Assembly: GCA_963668245.2 (NCBI GenBank)
Contig: OY764195.2
Span: forward strand, 1,984,001 to 2,048,000
DNA length: 64,000 nucleotides
Source: Anoxybacterium sp963668245
GTDB lineage: Bacteria > Bacillota > Clostridia > Peptostreptococcales > Anaerovoracaceae
Direction of reading: 5' to 3'
In this document: positions 1 to 7,514 of the stretch, in pieces
Layout: each line of letters opens with the position of its first letter
Numbering within the stretch: position 1 is the stretch's first letter
Made by a program: the position numbers and the translations under genes
The notes under the pieces: model-generated
Database searches by the model: none
The model's input: the letters and a program-made list of their open reading frames with translations, nothing else
What the model was told of the DNA's origin: nothing

Positions 1-479
1 TAATTTCTGTATTGCTGATTGTTTTCTTTAAAACACGTCCCGGTATGGCGATTCGTGCTACTGGTGATAATGAAGAAATGGTAAGGTCTTCTTCTATTAA
101 TGCAGATATGACAAGAACCATCGGAATCATGATTGCCAATGGTCTGGTGGCTTTATCAGGTGCAATGCTCTGCCAACAACAACGATATGCAGATTTAGGC
201 TGTGGAAATGGAATGCTAGTTGTTGGTCTTGCTTCTGTTATTATTGGACAAGCACTGTTTGGAAAAAGGGGAGTCACAATAGGGATTCTATCTGCCGTAT
301 TTGGTTCTATTATATATAGAATGATTCTTCAATCAGCATATCAAATCGACATGCCGAGCTACATGGTAAAAATACTTTCGGCTCTTATTGTAACCATTGC
401 ATTAGTATTGCCATTGCTCAAGGATAAGCATAAAGCAGCAAGGATAAGAAGAGCAGGAGATCGGGAGGCAGTGTCATGA
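1..479 (+). CDS. ABC transporter permease, BPD_transp_2 type (5' end outside window)
   Basis: The reading frame is open from the first base, so only the C-terminal ~155 residues are seen. The fragment contains several hydrophobic segments and the conserved cytoplasmic loop around RATGDNEEM, which is typical of the LivH/RbsC-like permease family and most like the permeases (COG4120) paired with COG1101 ATPases, often annotated as tryptophan/tyrosine or other small-molecule importers. The gene overlaps the next by four bases (ATGA), so the two are translationally coupled. The substrate cannot be told from the sequence; a substrate-binding lipoprotein is expected upstream of the window. Confidence 0.8.
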   Translation, partial: ISVLLIVFFKTRPGMAIRATGDNEEMVRSSSINADMTRTIGIMIANGLVALSGAMLCQQQRYADLGCGNGMLVVGLASVIIGQALFGKRGVTIGILSAVFGSIIYRMILQSAYQIDMPSYMVKILSALIVTIALVLPLLKDKHKAARIRRAGDREAVS

Positions 480-1276
480 GCAAACAACTTTCTCTAATAC
501 ATTTAAAAAAGAGTTTTGAGGCAGGTACCGCCAATGAAAAAATTGCCTTAAATGATTTTTCACTAGAGGTGGAACGAGGCGAATTCATAACGATTTTGGG
601 GTCTAACGGTGCAGGAAAATCCACATTATTTAATGCAATCATGGGGCAGTTTATTACCGACAGTGGAAGAATCATCTTGGATGGAGAGGATATTACTTTT
701 TGGAAAGATTTTAGAAGAGCTGCTAAAATCGGTTGTTTGTTTCAAAATCCACTACGAGGAACAGCACCGAACATGACCATTGAAGAAAATCTGGCGTTGG
801 CATACACAAGACATGCAGCAAAATCATTTTTTGCGGTCAACAAAAAGGACTCGACGCATTTTCGTGAATTATTAGCCACTTTAGACTTAGGCCTTGAAAA
901 TCGAATGAAAACAAAAATGGGCTTATTATCTGGTGGACAAAGACAAGCTGCATCTCTCTTGATGGCAACCATAGCAAAACCAAAGTTGCTTTTGCTCGAC
1001 GAGCATACAGCCGCACTTGATCCAGCAACTTCAGAAAAAGTTTTAAAAATAACGAGAGAGATTATTCATCAAAATCAACTGACTGCCTTGATGATTACTC
1101 ATGATATGCATCAAGCATTATCTTTTGGAAATCGAACAATAATGATGGATGGTGGAAGAATGATTCTGGATATTTATGGGAAGGAACGTGATGAGATGAA
1201 TCCTGGAAAGTTGGTAGATTTGTTTACCAATAAATCTGGGCATATGTTGTCTGATAGAACGCTACTTTCCATCTAA
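476..1276 (+). CDS. ABC transporter ATP-binding protein (COG1101 type)
   Basis: A 266-residue ATPase that energises the permease just upstream. Walker A is GSNGAGKST at residues 42-50, the signature is LSGGQRQ near 152, and Walker B is LLLLDEHTAALDP near 170-182. The H in DEHTA, where most ABC ATPases have P (DEPT), is a feature I associate with this subfamily. The start overlaps the permease stop by four bases. It is the last gene of its operon: a hairpin (1280-1300) and then a terminator (1411-1436) follow. Function as an importer ATPase is secure; the substrate is unknown. Confidence 0.88.
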   Translation: MSKQLSLIHLKKSFEAGTANEKIALNDFSLEVERGEFITILGSNGAGKSTLFNAIMGQFITDSGRIILDGEDITFWKDFRRAAKIGCLFQNPLRGTAPNMTIEENLALAYTRHAAKSFFAVNKKDSTHFRELLATLDLGLENRMKTKMGLLSGGQRQAASLLMATIAKPKLLLLDEHTAALDPATSEKVLKITREIIHQNQLTALMITHDMHQALSFGNRTIMMDGGRMILDIYGKERDEMNPGKLVDLFTNKSGHMLSDRTLLSI

Positions 1277-1279
1277 AGG

Positions 1280-1300
1280 GAAACTTTCAGAGAAAGTTTC
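1280..1300 (+). other. Hairpin after ABC operon
   Basis: A 9-bp perfect inverted repeat (GAAACTTTC / GAAAGTTTC, loop AGA) begins four bases after the ABC ATPase stop codon. No T-run follows, so it is more likely an mRNA 3'-end stabilising hairpin than a terminator. Confidence 0.45.
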
Positions 1301-1410
1301 AAACTGATTTGATTAATATCTGTATTTCTGTAATTGAAGAGTAGTTGTAACCTGCAAATGAAAGACAACCAAGAATGACAAAATAATAGCTTCGCATTTC
1401 AAAAAATAAG

Positions 1411-1436
1411 GGCTGTGGCTGATACCGCAGCTTTTT
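1411..1436 (+). terminator. Intrinsic terminator between ABC operon and riboswitch unit
   Basis: GCTGTGG / CCGCAGC stem with a 6-base loop followed by five T. It lies just before the riboswitch promoter and separates the two transcription units. The remaining 1277-1410 stretch holds no gene I can support. Confidence 0.7.
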
Positions 1437-1440
1437 CATA

Positions 1441-1469
1441 TTGACACGATGAAAGGGCAATGATAGTAT
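1441..1469 (+). promoter_or_regulatory. SigA-type promoter of cobalamin riboswitch unit 1
   Basis: TTGACA at 1441-1446 and TAGTAT at 1464-1469 with an exact 17-base spacer, about 45 bases before the riboswitch core. Confidence 0.7.
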
Positions 1470-1514
1470 GTGATTAATTGAATCAATCATTGTTTGTTCT
1501 GTTTATATTACTAT

Positions 1515-1685
1515 AAACAGCTAAGAGGGAAATAGGTGAAAATCCTGTGCGGTCCCGCCGCTGTAAGCGAGGAGTTCTGTCATTGTACAATCAAGTATGG
1601 TACACCACTGGGCAACTGGGAAGGTTTGATAAGAATGATGAATCGTGAGCCAGAAGACCTGCATCCAATGTAGTAAAAGAATCCG
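1515..1685 (+). promoter_or_regulatory. Cobalamin riboswitch 1
   Basis: All hallmark elements of the cobalamin riboswitch are present in order: a GGTGAAAATCC segment, the CGGTCCCGCCGCTGTAA core, CCACTGG followed by CTGGGAAGG, and the B12-box-like CCAGAAGACCTGCAT ending at 1664. It leads into a terminator hairpin (1731-1757) in front of the large SLH protein gene. Known switches of this class lower expression when cobalamin is abundant, so the downstream surface protein is expected under B12 limitation. Confidence 0.95.
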
Positions 1686-1730
1686 ACGGGTAATCGGAGT
1701 ACTTTTTCGTGATAATCCCAGTAAATACGG

Positions 1731-1757
1731 AACTGTGGCAGTAGCTACAGTTTTTTT
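1731..1757 (+). terminator. Expression-platform terminator of riboswitch 1
   Basis: Stem AACTGTGGC / GCTACAGTT with loop AGTA and then seven T. Its position between the riboswitch and the gene fits ligand-dependent premature termination. Confidence 0.85.
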
Positions 1758-1841
1758 GTTTGGAATAAACCGTTACTCATGTTCGGTTGTCACAAAGTAC
1801 CATTGCAGATCGGGAAATCAAAGTGTGAAAGTGGAGGACAA

Positions 1842-4800
1842 ATGGAAACAAAAATTACAAAATTTAAGAAAGTCATTGCATTTCTTTTAATCCAGCTCAT
1901 GGTAATCAGCGGTTTTGGGATAACTGGTTGGGGGAACACGATTGCGTATGCATCATCTGGAGTACCAACTACAGATGTAAGTACATCAATTACTATTACA
2001 GATTCAACTTCTACCTATGTTACGAAGCAAGCAATCAATGTGGGGTGGTTTGACATCAGACCATTTATGACATCTGGCGCTGAAAGCTACACCTTATCCA
2101 ATAAAATATTGACAGCAAATGCCCTGATAGAAGCTGTTTACTTTAAGCTGTATGGCACAGATCCAGATACTTCTGATTTGGATATTGCATCAAATAGTAC
2201 TACGGCCCAAGCGATTCGTGCAGAATTAAACATTTATAACGGCAGTTGGGGCTTATCAACAGGATCTGTATTCGGAAATAGCATGCTTGTCATGTCCACC
2301 ATTAATGATATTTTTGGAGATTTTGGTATTGGTGGAGACGAAGTATCCGCTGGTGACAATATTGTATTCTATTCTTATGACAAGGACTACTCTTTGTTTG
2401 AAGTGAAAAAAATTACAACTAGCTCTGTAGACTATGGAACAGTTTATCCAGTCATTGACGTTAAGCTGAAAGTTCAAAAAAAGATATATCCCAGTACCGT
2501 ATCTGACATATCAGGAGCTGGGATCTATGTGGCAGGCGAGACATGGTGTTATGGATATACTGACAGTGAGGGCGTTGCAGACATTGAATTCATGAGAGGT
2601 ACGGATTCACCAGCTGATCTAATCATTACCGCACAAGCAGATGGTGTAATACAGCCATATTTAAAAATCTCCTACACCTGGGATGGTAGTGATGTTTCGA
2701 TTACTAATGTGAGTCAAGCGATTGTACCAGATACTTCGTTGAATACGTTCACAGCGAATGCTTATGGTACACCTTTAGATGTTTCTTCATACGTAAGTAG
2801 TGGAGTACAGCTTGATATTAACAATGATGTAGAGTCAATCACATTGTCTGCAATTACAGCAGATAGTAGCGCAGTTATTGGTACCGTAACGACCAGTGGT
2901 CTGACTACAAGTAATGTGAGTTTTAGCAAATCAACAGGTGGAAGCATAACGATTCCATTAGACTTAGGTTTAAATACGATTTCTTTCCAAGTTAAGAATG
3001 GTATAGCGGATGAAAATTATACACTAAAAATTTATCGCAATACATCAGTTTCTGATGTGATTGCGAATGTTAATCGCGTAATCAATGGTATTGTAGATTA
3101 TTCGGGATATGCAGAAAGTGTATATGATTATAATTGGATTATCGGAAAAATTGGTGCAGATAAAACGATTACTACAGTTGAAAAAACTGGGTTTTTAACA
3201 CAAGTGATAAATAACGCGGAAACATTAGATGTAGGGGCAGCTGCCAAAACAGCAATTGCGTTGACAGCGTTAAACATTGATGCAACAAAAGTGCCGACTA
3301 AATCTTCAGATGAAATTGTTGACTTGGTTTCAAATGTATACAATTATTCTGGAGATACAATCCCCTATATTTCGTATGTACCATATATGTTGATGCTGGA
3401 AGATTTAGGGAATTATAGTACTCCTACTAATGCAAAATGGGGTAGAGAGGAACTGATCCAGTATGCTTTAGATCATTATTCTGACTGGGAAGCAAGCAAA
3501 GGAGATTATGCTGGAATGATGATTCCAGCACTCGCACCATACTACAAGAGTGCAAGCGATAGCAGTGGGTATAAGGGGATTTCACAAGCTTCATGTGCCG
3601 CAATTAAGACAAATATAGATGACGTAATCTCTCAATGGAAAAGCTTGCAAGAGCCAAATGGTTCCTTTCATAATAACTCTGACTCAACTGCAATCGTTGT
3701 GGGAGCACTGGCATCCTTAGGGATAGATCCGAATGGAACGGATTTTACGAAGGATGCCAGTGGAAAAAGTGCTTTAGAATCTATTTTTGCGTATGAAACA
3801 AGCGATCACCGACTAGGGTATACTTCGACTACTTACAATGAATATGCATCAAAGGATGGATTACAAGCATTGGCCTCCTATCTTGAATACTATGCAAATG
3901 GTAGTAAAAATGGAGAGGGTTGTATTTATCGATTTACAGAAGAGGAAGAACCATATACAAACTGGCCAAATGCTGATTTATTGACAGGGATTAAAGTAAC
4001 CAATCCGACTACAACTATTTATAATTATAGTGCAAGTGACACAAACTATACAGTCGATACCGCAGGACTACAAGTCACAGGAATATTCAATGGAGATGCA
4101 ACAAATACAAGTAGTGTAGCAATCAGTACATGTACAATCTCAACCATAGATCGATCGCAGTCAGGAACTCAAACCGTTACGGTGACCTACAAAGGCTATA
4201 CTGCAACATTCCTTGTGACCGTGAAAAATAATGACGGAACCACACCTGCAGAAGACACCGTTTCGGTAACGGTACGAAGCAATAGCGGTACCATTGCAAG
4301 CAATAGCACTATGACAATTGAAGATGGAAAAACAACTGCCCTTGATGTTCTGAAAACCCTTCTGAACGCAAAAGGGATTGATTATGTCATAAAGGGTGGG
4401 TACTATGTGTCCGAAATCAATGGGTTAGGCGAGTTTGATAAAGGTGAGAATTCTGGCTGGCTTTACTCTGTCAATGGCACAACTCCTTCCACTACAGCTT
4501 CGGCTGAATATAAATTGAATGATGGAGATGTAGTCCTTTGGTACTACACACTTGATTACACGACGGATTCCAGTTCTTCTCACTGGTCTGGTAGTGTAGC
4601 AACGACCACGAATAGTACCACAGGAGTAGGTTCGGTTTCCGCCACAGCTACTGTAAGCTCCTCGGGAAGAGCTACGGCAACTGTTACAGCAAAACAAGTT
4701 TCATCCGCCATAACCACAGCAGTAGATTCTGCTACTGGAGCTGGAAGTGGAGCAAAATCAGAAGTTGAAATTACAGTAGCAAATACAAGTTCTGCAAATT

Positions 4801-5831
4801 CTGTGGAAGCGAAGATTCCAAGCAGTTCTATTACGGAACTGCAGAAAAAAGTAGATGCATTAACGGTAAAGTCTGGCGTTGCAAATATTAGCTTTGATGC
4901 AGATTCCTTGGAAACATTGGCGAAAGAAGCATCGGGGACAGTCTCTATTACAGCTTCTAAAATGACAGCATCCGATGTTTCGTCATTGAGTGAAGATGAA
5001 AAGCAAGAAATAGGAAATCATCCAGTATTTGATTTTACGGTAGAAAGCAATGGAAAGACAATATCACAATTTGGAGGAAAGGTAACTGTAACGGTGCCGT
5101 ATACTCCTGGCGCAGATGAACTAGAAAAAGGCATTGTGATTTACTATATTAATGATAACGGAGATTTGGAATTGGTAAAGGATTGTGTTTATGATCCAAA
5201 GACAAAATCAATGGTGTTTTCTGTAACACATTTCTCAACGTATACTGTAGGTTATCAAACGGTAGATTTTGAAGATACGGTAAATCATTGGGCTGATAGC
5301 TATATAACATACCTTGCGGCTCGAAATGTAATCAATGGGATGACGGATCATAGTTTTGCTCCAAACTCCAACATTACAAGGGCTCAATTTGTACAGATTT
5401 TAGCAAATCTTGCAGGAGTATCGACAGCATCAGACAAAAAAACGATAGGTGCTTTTACAGATGTAAATTCTGGTGCGTGGTATGCTAACGCCGCAAATTG
5501 GGCAGCTGAAAACGGAATTGTTACTGGTGTAGAACAAAAAGATGGAACTATCGTGTTTAACCCAAATACCAATATTTCTAGACAGGACATGGCGGTTATG
5601 ATTGCTAGATTTGCTGAAAAAACTGGTCTGTATGAAATCAAATCCACAAATGCTGCCATTACATTTGTGGATGATGAAGCCATATCTCCATATGCAAAAT
5701 CTGCAGTCACAGCATTGCAACAGGCGGGGCTTTTAAATGGTAAAACAACCTCAAACTTTGCGCCAAAAGAACAAGCAACACGTGGCGAAAGTGCCAAAAT
5801 TATTTCAATATTAATGGAAAATTCTCTATAA
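1842..5831 (+). CDS. B12-regulated S-layer-anchored transcobalamin-like surface protein
   Basis: A 1329-residue secreted protein under cobalamin riboswitch 1. The start at 1842 was chosen because GGAGG lies at 1833-1837 and the protein then opens with a signal peptide cleaved near AYASS; an in-frame ATG at 1779 lacks this. Visible order: signal peptide; beta-rich region with a possible degenerate DUF4430-like copy (residues ~60-190); helical repeat region resembling the prenyltransferase/alpha-toroid fold (~400-705); Ig-like domain (~712-796); DUF4430 / transcobalamin C-terminal-like domain (~805-909, with SGWLYSVNG and DGDVVLWYYT); a linker; three SLH domains (~1143-1329) for cell-wall attachment. 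Toroid plus DUF4430 is the architecture of transcobalamin and intrinsic factor. With the riboswitch, this suggests extracellular cobamide capture. Binding itself is inferred. Confidence 0.8.
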   Translation: METKITKFKKVIAFLLIQLMVISGFGITGWGNTIAYASSGVPTTDVSTSITITDSTSTYVTKQAINVGWFDIRPFMTSGAESYTLSNKILTANALIEAVYFKLYGTDPDTSDLDIASNSTTAQAIRAELNIYNGSWGLSTGSVFGNSMLVMSTINDIFGDFGIGGDEVSAGDNIVFYSYDKDYSLFEVKKITTSSVDYGTVYPVIDVKLKVQKKIYPSTVSDISGAGIYVAGETWCYGYTDSEGVADIEFMRGTDSPADLIITAQADGVIQPYLKISYTWDGSDVSITNVSQAIVPDTSLNTFTANAYGTPLDVSSYVSSGVQLDINNDVESITLSAITADSSAVIGTVTTSGLTTSNVSFSKSTGGSITIPLDLGLNTISFQVKNGIADENYTLKIYRNTSVSDVIANVNRVINGIVDYSGYAESVYDYNWIIGKIGADKTITTVEKTGFLTQVINNAETLDVGAAAKTAIALTALNIDATKVPTKSSDEIVDLVSNVYNYSGDTIPYISYVPYMLMLEDLGNYSTPTNAKWGREELIQYALDHYSDWEASKGDYAGMMIPALAPYYKSASDSSGYKGISQASCAAIKTNIDDVISQWKSLQEPNGSFHNNSDSTAIVVGALASLGIDPNGTDFTKDASGKSALESIFAYETSDHRLGYTSTTYNEYASKDGLQALASYLEYYANGSKNGEGCIYRFTEEEEPYTNWPNADLLTGIKVTNPTTTIYNYSASDTNYTVDTAGLQVTGIFNGDATNTSSVAISTCTISTIDRSQSGTQTVTVTYKGYTATFLVTVKNNDGTTPAEDTVSVTVRSNSGTIASNSTMTIEDGKTTALDVLKTLLNAKGIDYVIKGGYYVSEINGLGEFDKGENSGWLYSVNGTTPSTTASAEYKLNDGDVVLWYYTLDYTTDSSSSHWSGSVATTTNSTTGVGSVSATATVSSSGRATATVTAKQVSSAITTAVDSATGAGSGAKSEVEITVANTSSANSVEAKIPSSSITELQKKVDALTVKSGVANISFDADSLETLAKEASGTVSITASKMTASDVSSLSEDEKQEIGNHPVFDFTVESNGKTISQFGGKVTVTVPYTPGADELEKGIVIYYINDNGDLELVKDCVYDPKTKSMVFSVTHFSTYTVGYQTVDFEDTVNHWADSYITYLAARNVINGMTDHSFAPNSNITRAQFVQILANLAGVSTASDKKTIGAFTDVNSGAWYANAANWAAENGIVTGVEQKDGTIVFNPNTNISRQDMAVMIARFAEKTGLYEIKSTNAAITFVDDEAISPYAKSAVTALQQAGLLNGKTTSNFAPKEQATRGESAKIISILMENSL

Positions 5832-5842
5832 ATACTGAAACC

Positions 5843-5882
5843 AAAGAAAAGAGGCAGTCTCATACAGATTGTCTTTTTTCTT
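5843..5882 (+). terminator. Intrinsic terminator after SLH protein
   Basis: GCAGTCT / AGATTGT stem (with G-T pairs) flanked by A-rich and T-rich arms, ending in TTTTTTCTTT. It closes the single-gene riboswitch unit. Confidence 0.7.
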
Positions 5883-5951
5883 TATTCTGGCTCGTATTAT
5901 TTACTCAAATCATCTTGACGTGTTTCTGCTAATCTGCTAATATATACATAA

Positions 5952-5970
5952 AGTTAGCGATTGCTAACTT
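5952..5970 (+). promoter_or_regulatory. Palindromic operator, copy 1 (TTAGCnnnnGCTAA)
   Basis: AAGTTAGC-GATT-GCTAACTT, a palindrome with a second TTAGCnnnnGCTAA copy at 6018-6033. The shape resembles operators of DtxR/MntR-type metal regulators (TTAGG...CCTAA family). The regulator identity is inferred. Confidence 0.5.
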
Positions 5971-6017
5971 TATGTAACCTTAACCAGCAACAAGCTGGTT
6001 CTTTTTAAGGGAATCAG

Positions 6018-6033
6018 TTAGCTTAAGCTAACT
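6018..6033 (+). promoter_or_regulatory. Palindromic operator, copy 2 (TTAGCnnnnGCTAA)
   Basis: GTTAGCTTAAGCTAAC is a perfect 16-base palindrome with the same half-sites as the 5952-5970 copy, ~38 bases before the start of the DUF2325 gene. Two dispersed copies make chance unlikely. Confidence 0.55.
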
Positions 6034-6070
6034 TTGCTGAATTATAGTGATTAGATTGGGAGGTAATATA

Positions 6071-6349
6071 GTGAGTGTGGTGATTATCGGAGGCAATGAA
6101 TGCATGGAATGTGTCTATAGGGAGACCTGTAAGAAGCATGGCTATAGAGCAAAAGTATTTACAAAAGAAAATGGATCGCTCAAGAAAAAAATGGGCACTC
6201 CAGATTTAGTGATTTTGTTTACAAATACTGTATCACATAAGATGATATCTGGAGTCGTACAAGAAGCAAAGCGTTTTCAAATTCCTATTGCAAGAAGCCA
6301 TACAAGCAGTGCAAAGGCATTGGAAGACATTTTAGTACAACAATCATAG
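6071..6349 (+). CDS. DUF2325 domain protein
   Basis: A 92-residue protein starting at the GTG at 6071, eight bases after GGGAGG; the open frame begins earlier at 6047 but without a ribosome binding site. It has the DUF2325 pattern: VVIIGGNE near the N-terminus, a Cys cluster (CMECVYRETC), a central DLVILFTNTVSHKM segment and a C-terminal strand with RSHTSSAKALEDIL. The fold is Rossmann-like; the biochemical role of the family is not established. The operator pair upstream suggests metal-responsive control, and genes of this family often lie near iron-uptake genes in Clostridia (family knowledge, moderate certainty). No transporter is next to it here. Confidence 0.75.
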   Translation: MSVVIIGGNECMECVYRETCKKHGYRAKVFTKENGSLKKKMGTPDLVILFTNTVSHKMISGVVQEAKRFQIPIARSHTSSAKALEDILVQQS

Positions 6350-6360
6350 GAGCTAAGCAA

Positions 6361-6504
6361 ATGAAGATAGAGCGTTTCTTAATAAAGCATTGTGCGCCAA
6401 CGCTAGCGGGTGTGAAATCAGGAAATTTGTTTTCTGTTGATACTACACTTGAAACTGCATTGGCACTCATTATATTTGAATGTTCTAAGCTAGTGAGGAG
6501 ATGA
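6361..6504 (+). pseudogene. Truncated DUF3793 protein (N-terminal 47 residues only)
   Basis: A short frame begins 11 bases after the DUF2325 stop and encodes 47 residues with IKHCAPTLAGVKSGNLFS, the N-terminal signature of DUF3793 proteins, which are normally ~180 residues or more. The frame ends at TGA 6502-6504, overlapping the next gene's possible ATG at 6501, and no DUF3793 C-terminal part follows. It looks like a deletion remnant fused up against the HD-GYP gene, although a functional micro-protein cannot be excluded. Confidence 0.55.
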
Positions 6505-7121
6505 CAAAAAGTTTGAAATGCATGGATAATAGGTTGCTTGCTTTCCACGATTTTATCTCAGTGATTGTAGAAGCTATGGATTCTAGGGATCCGTATACTG
6601 CAAGTCATTCCAACAGAGTGAGCGATTTGACGGAGTATATTTGCACCTTTTTTAACGTATCTGCAAGTGAAAGAGAAATGATACACATTGCAGCACATCT
6701 ACATGATATTGGAAAAATTGGTGTTCCAGACGAAATATTAAGAAAAGAAGGATCCCTTTCTGAACTGGAGTGGAGCACAATGAAAAGTCATTCGGATATA
6801 GGCTTTAAAATCTTAAGCAGAATAGACGGATTTCAGGAGATTGCAAATATTGTATTACATCATCACGAAAGATGGGATGGAGGAGGTTATCCAGATGGTT
6901 TGAAGGGGGATTCCATTCCATTTGGTTCAAAGATTATTGCGATCGCGGATTCAATGGATGCTATGTTAAGTGATCGAACATATAGGCGAGGCATATCTTT
7001 TCAGGAGTGCAGGGGAGAAATCGAAAAAAATGCAGGTATTATGTATGATCCAAAGATTGTTAGAAAGGTAATGGAGAATTGGGAAAAACTAAGAGAAAAA
7101 ATGTTGATAATCAAGAATTAA
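6501..7121 (+). CDS. HD-GYP domain protein (putative c-di-GMP phosphodiesterase)
   Basis: A single-domain HD-GYP protein of about 200-206 residues. Key motifs are seen: HSNRVSDL, HDIGKIGVPDEIL, the HHERWDGGGYPDGL block (the GYP motif region), and AIADSMDAMLSDRTYR. No sensor or receiver domain is attached, unlike most family members. The start is uncertain: ATG 6501 abuts GAGGAG too closely, while TTG 6513 (12 bases away) or ATG 6522 are alternatives. Proteins of this type hydrolyse c-di-GMP with a bimetal centre. It overlaps the DUF3793 remnant, so it may have been captured into that unit by deletion. Confidence 0.8.
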   Translation: MTKSLKCMDNRLLAFHDFISVIVEAMDSRDPYTASHSNRVSDLTEYICTFFNVSASEREMIHIAAHLHDIGKIGVPDEILRKEGSLSELEWSTMKSHSDIGFKILSRIDGFQEIANIVLHHHERWDGGGYPDGLKGDSIPFGSKIIAIADSMDAMLSDRTYRRGISFQECRGEIEKNAGIMYDPKIVRKVMENWEKLREKMLIIKN

Positions 7122-7153
7122 TGGTATATATATTCGAAGCGGCATCTTGAATC

Positions 7154-7182
7154 TTGACATAGATTAAGGAGCCTGTTATGAT
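7154..7182 (+). promoter_or_regulatory. SigA-type promoter of cobalamin riboswitch unit 2
   Basis: TTGACA at 7154-7159 and TATGAT at 7177-7182 with a 17-base spacer, placed about 40 bases before the riboswitch core exactly as in unit 1. Confidence 0.75.
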
Positions 7183-7217
7183 GGAATCAATATATTAAAT
7201 TTATGTTCCGTCATAAT

Positions 7218-7370
7218 TGATGGCTAAGAGGGAAGCAGGTGAAATTCCTGTACGGTCCCGCCGCTGTAAACGGGGAGTTTGCCTATGATTGATACCACTG
7301 GGTTTTATACTTGGGAAGGTGTTGGTTAAACGAAGAGCCGTGAGTCAGAAGACCTGCATAAATAAGTTTC
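7218..7370 (+). promoter_or_regulatory. Cobalamin riboswitch 2
   Basis: Same ordered elements as riboswitch 1: GGTGAAATTCC, CGGTCCCGCCGCTGTAA, CCACTGG, TTGGGAAGG and GTCAGAAGACCTGCAT ending at 7359. It precedes a terminator at 7422-7450 and then the six-gene cobamide operon. Confidence 0.95.
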
Positions 7371-7421
7371 ACCAACGGGTTTATTGGAAGATGAAACGAC
7401 GCGTAAAAACAGAGAATACGG

Positions 7422-7450
7422 GCTGTGGCTTTTTTGTCGCAGCTTTTTTT
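7422..7450 (+). terminator. Expression-platform terminator of riboswitch 2
   Basis: GCTGTGGC / GTCGCAGC stem (two G-T pairs), T-rich loop, then seven T. It is positioned to stop transcription before the operon when the riboswitch is ligand-bound. Confidence 0.75.
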
Positions 7451-7514
7451 GTTGTAGTTTTCAGAAATTCATAATTTGATTCTAAATAATGATAGGGTGT
7501 TAAGGGGAGTGACG

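Noticed and set aside
1645..1890. 81-residue open frame across riboswitch 1 and its terminator
   Set aside because: It lies in the non-coding riboswitch leader and has no ribosome binding site.
7289..7474. 61-residue open frame within riboswitch 2
   Set aside because: It overlaps the conserved riboswitch core and the terminator; it is a chance frame.
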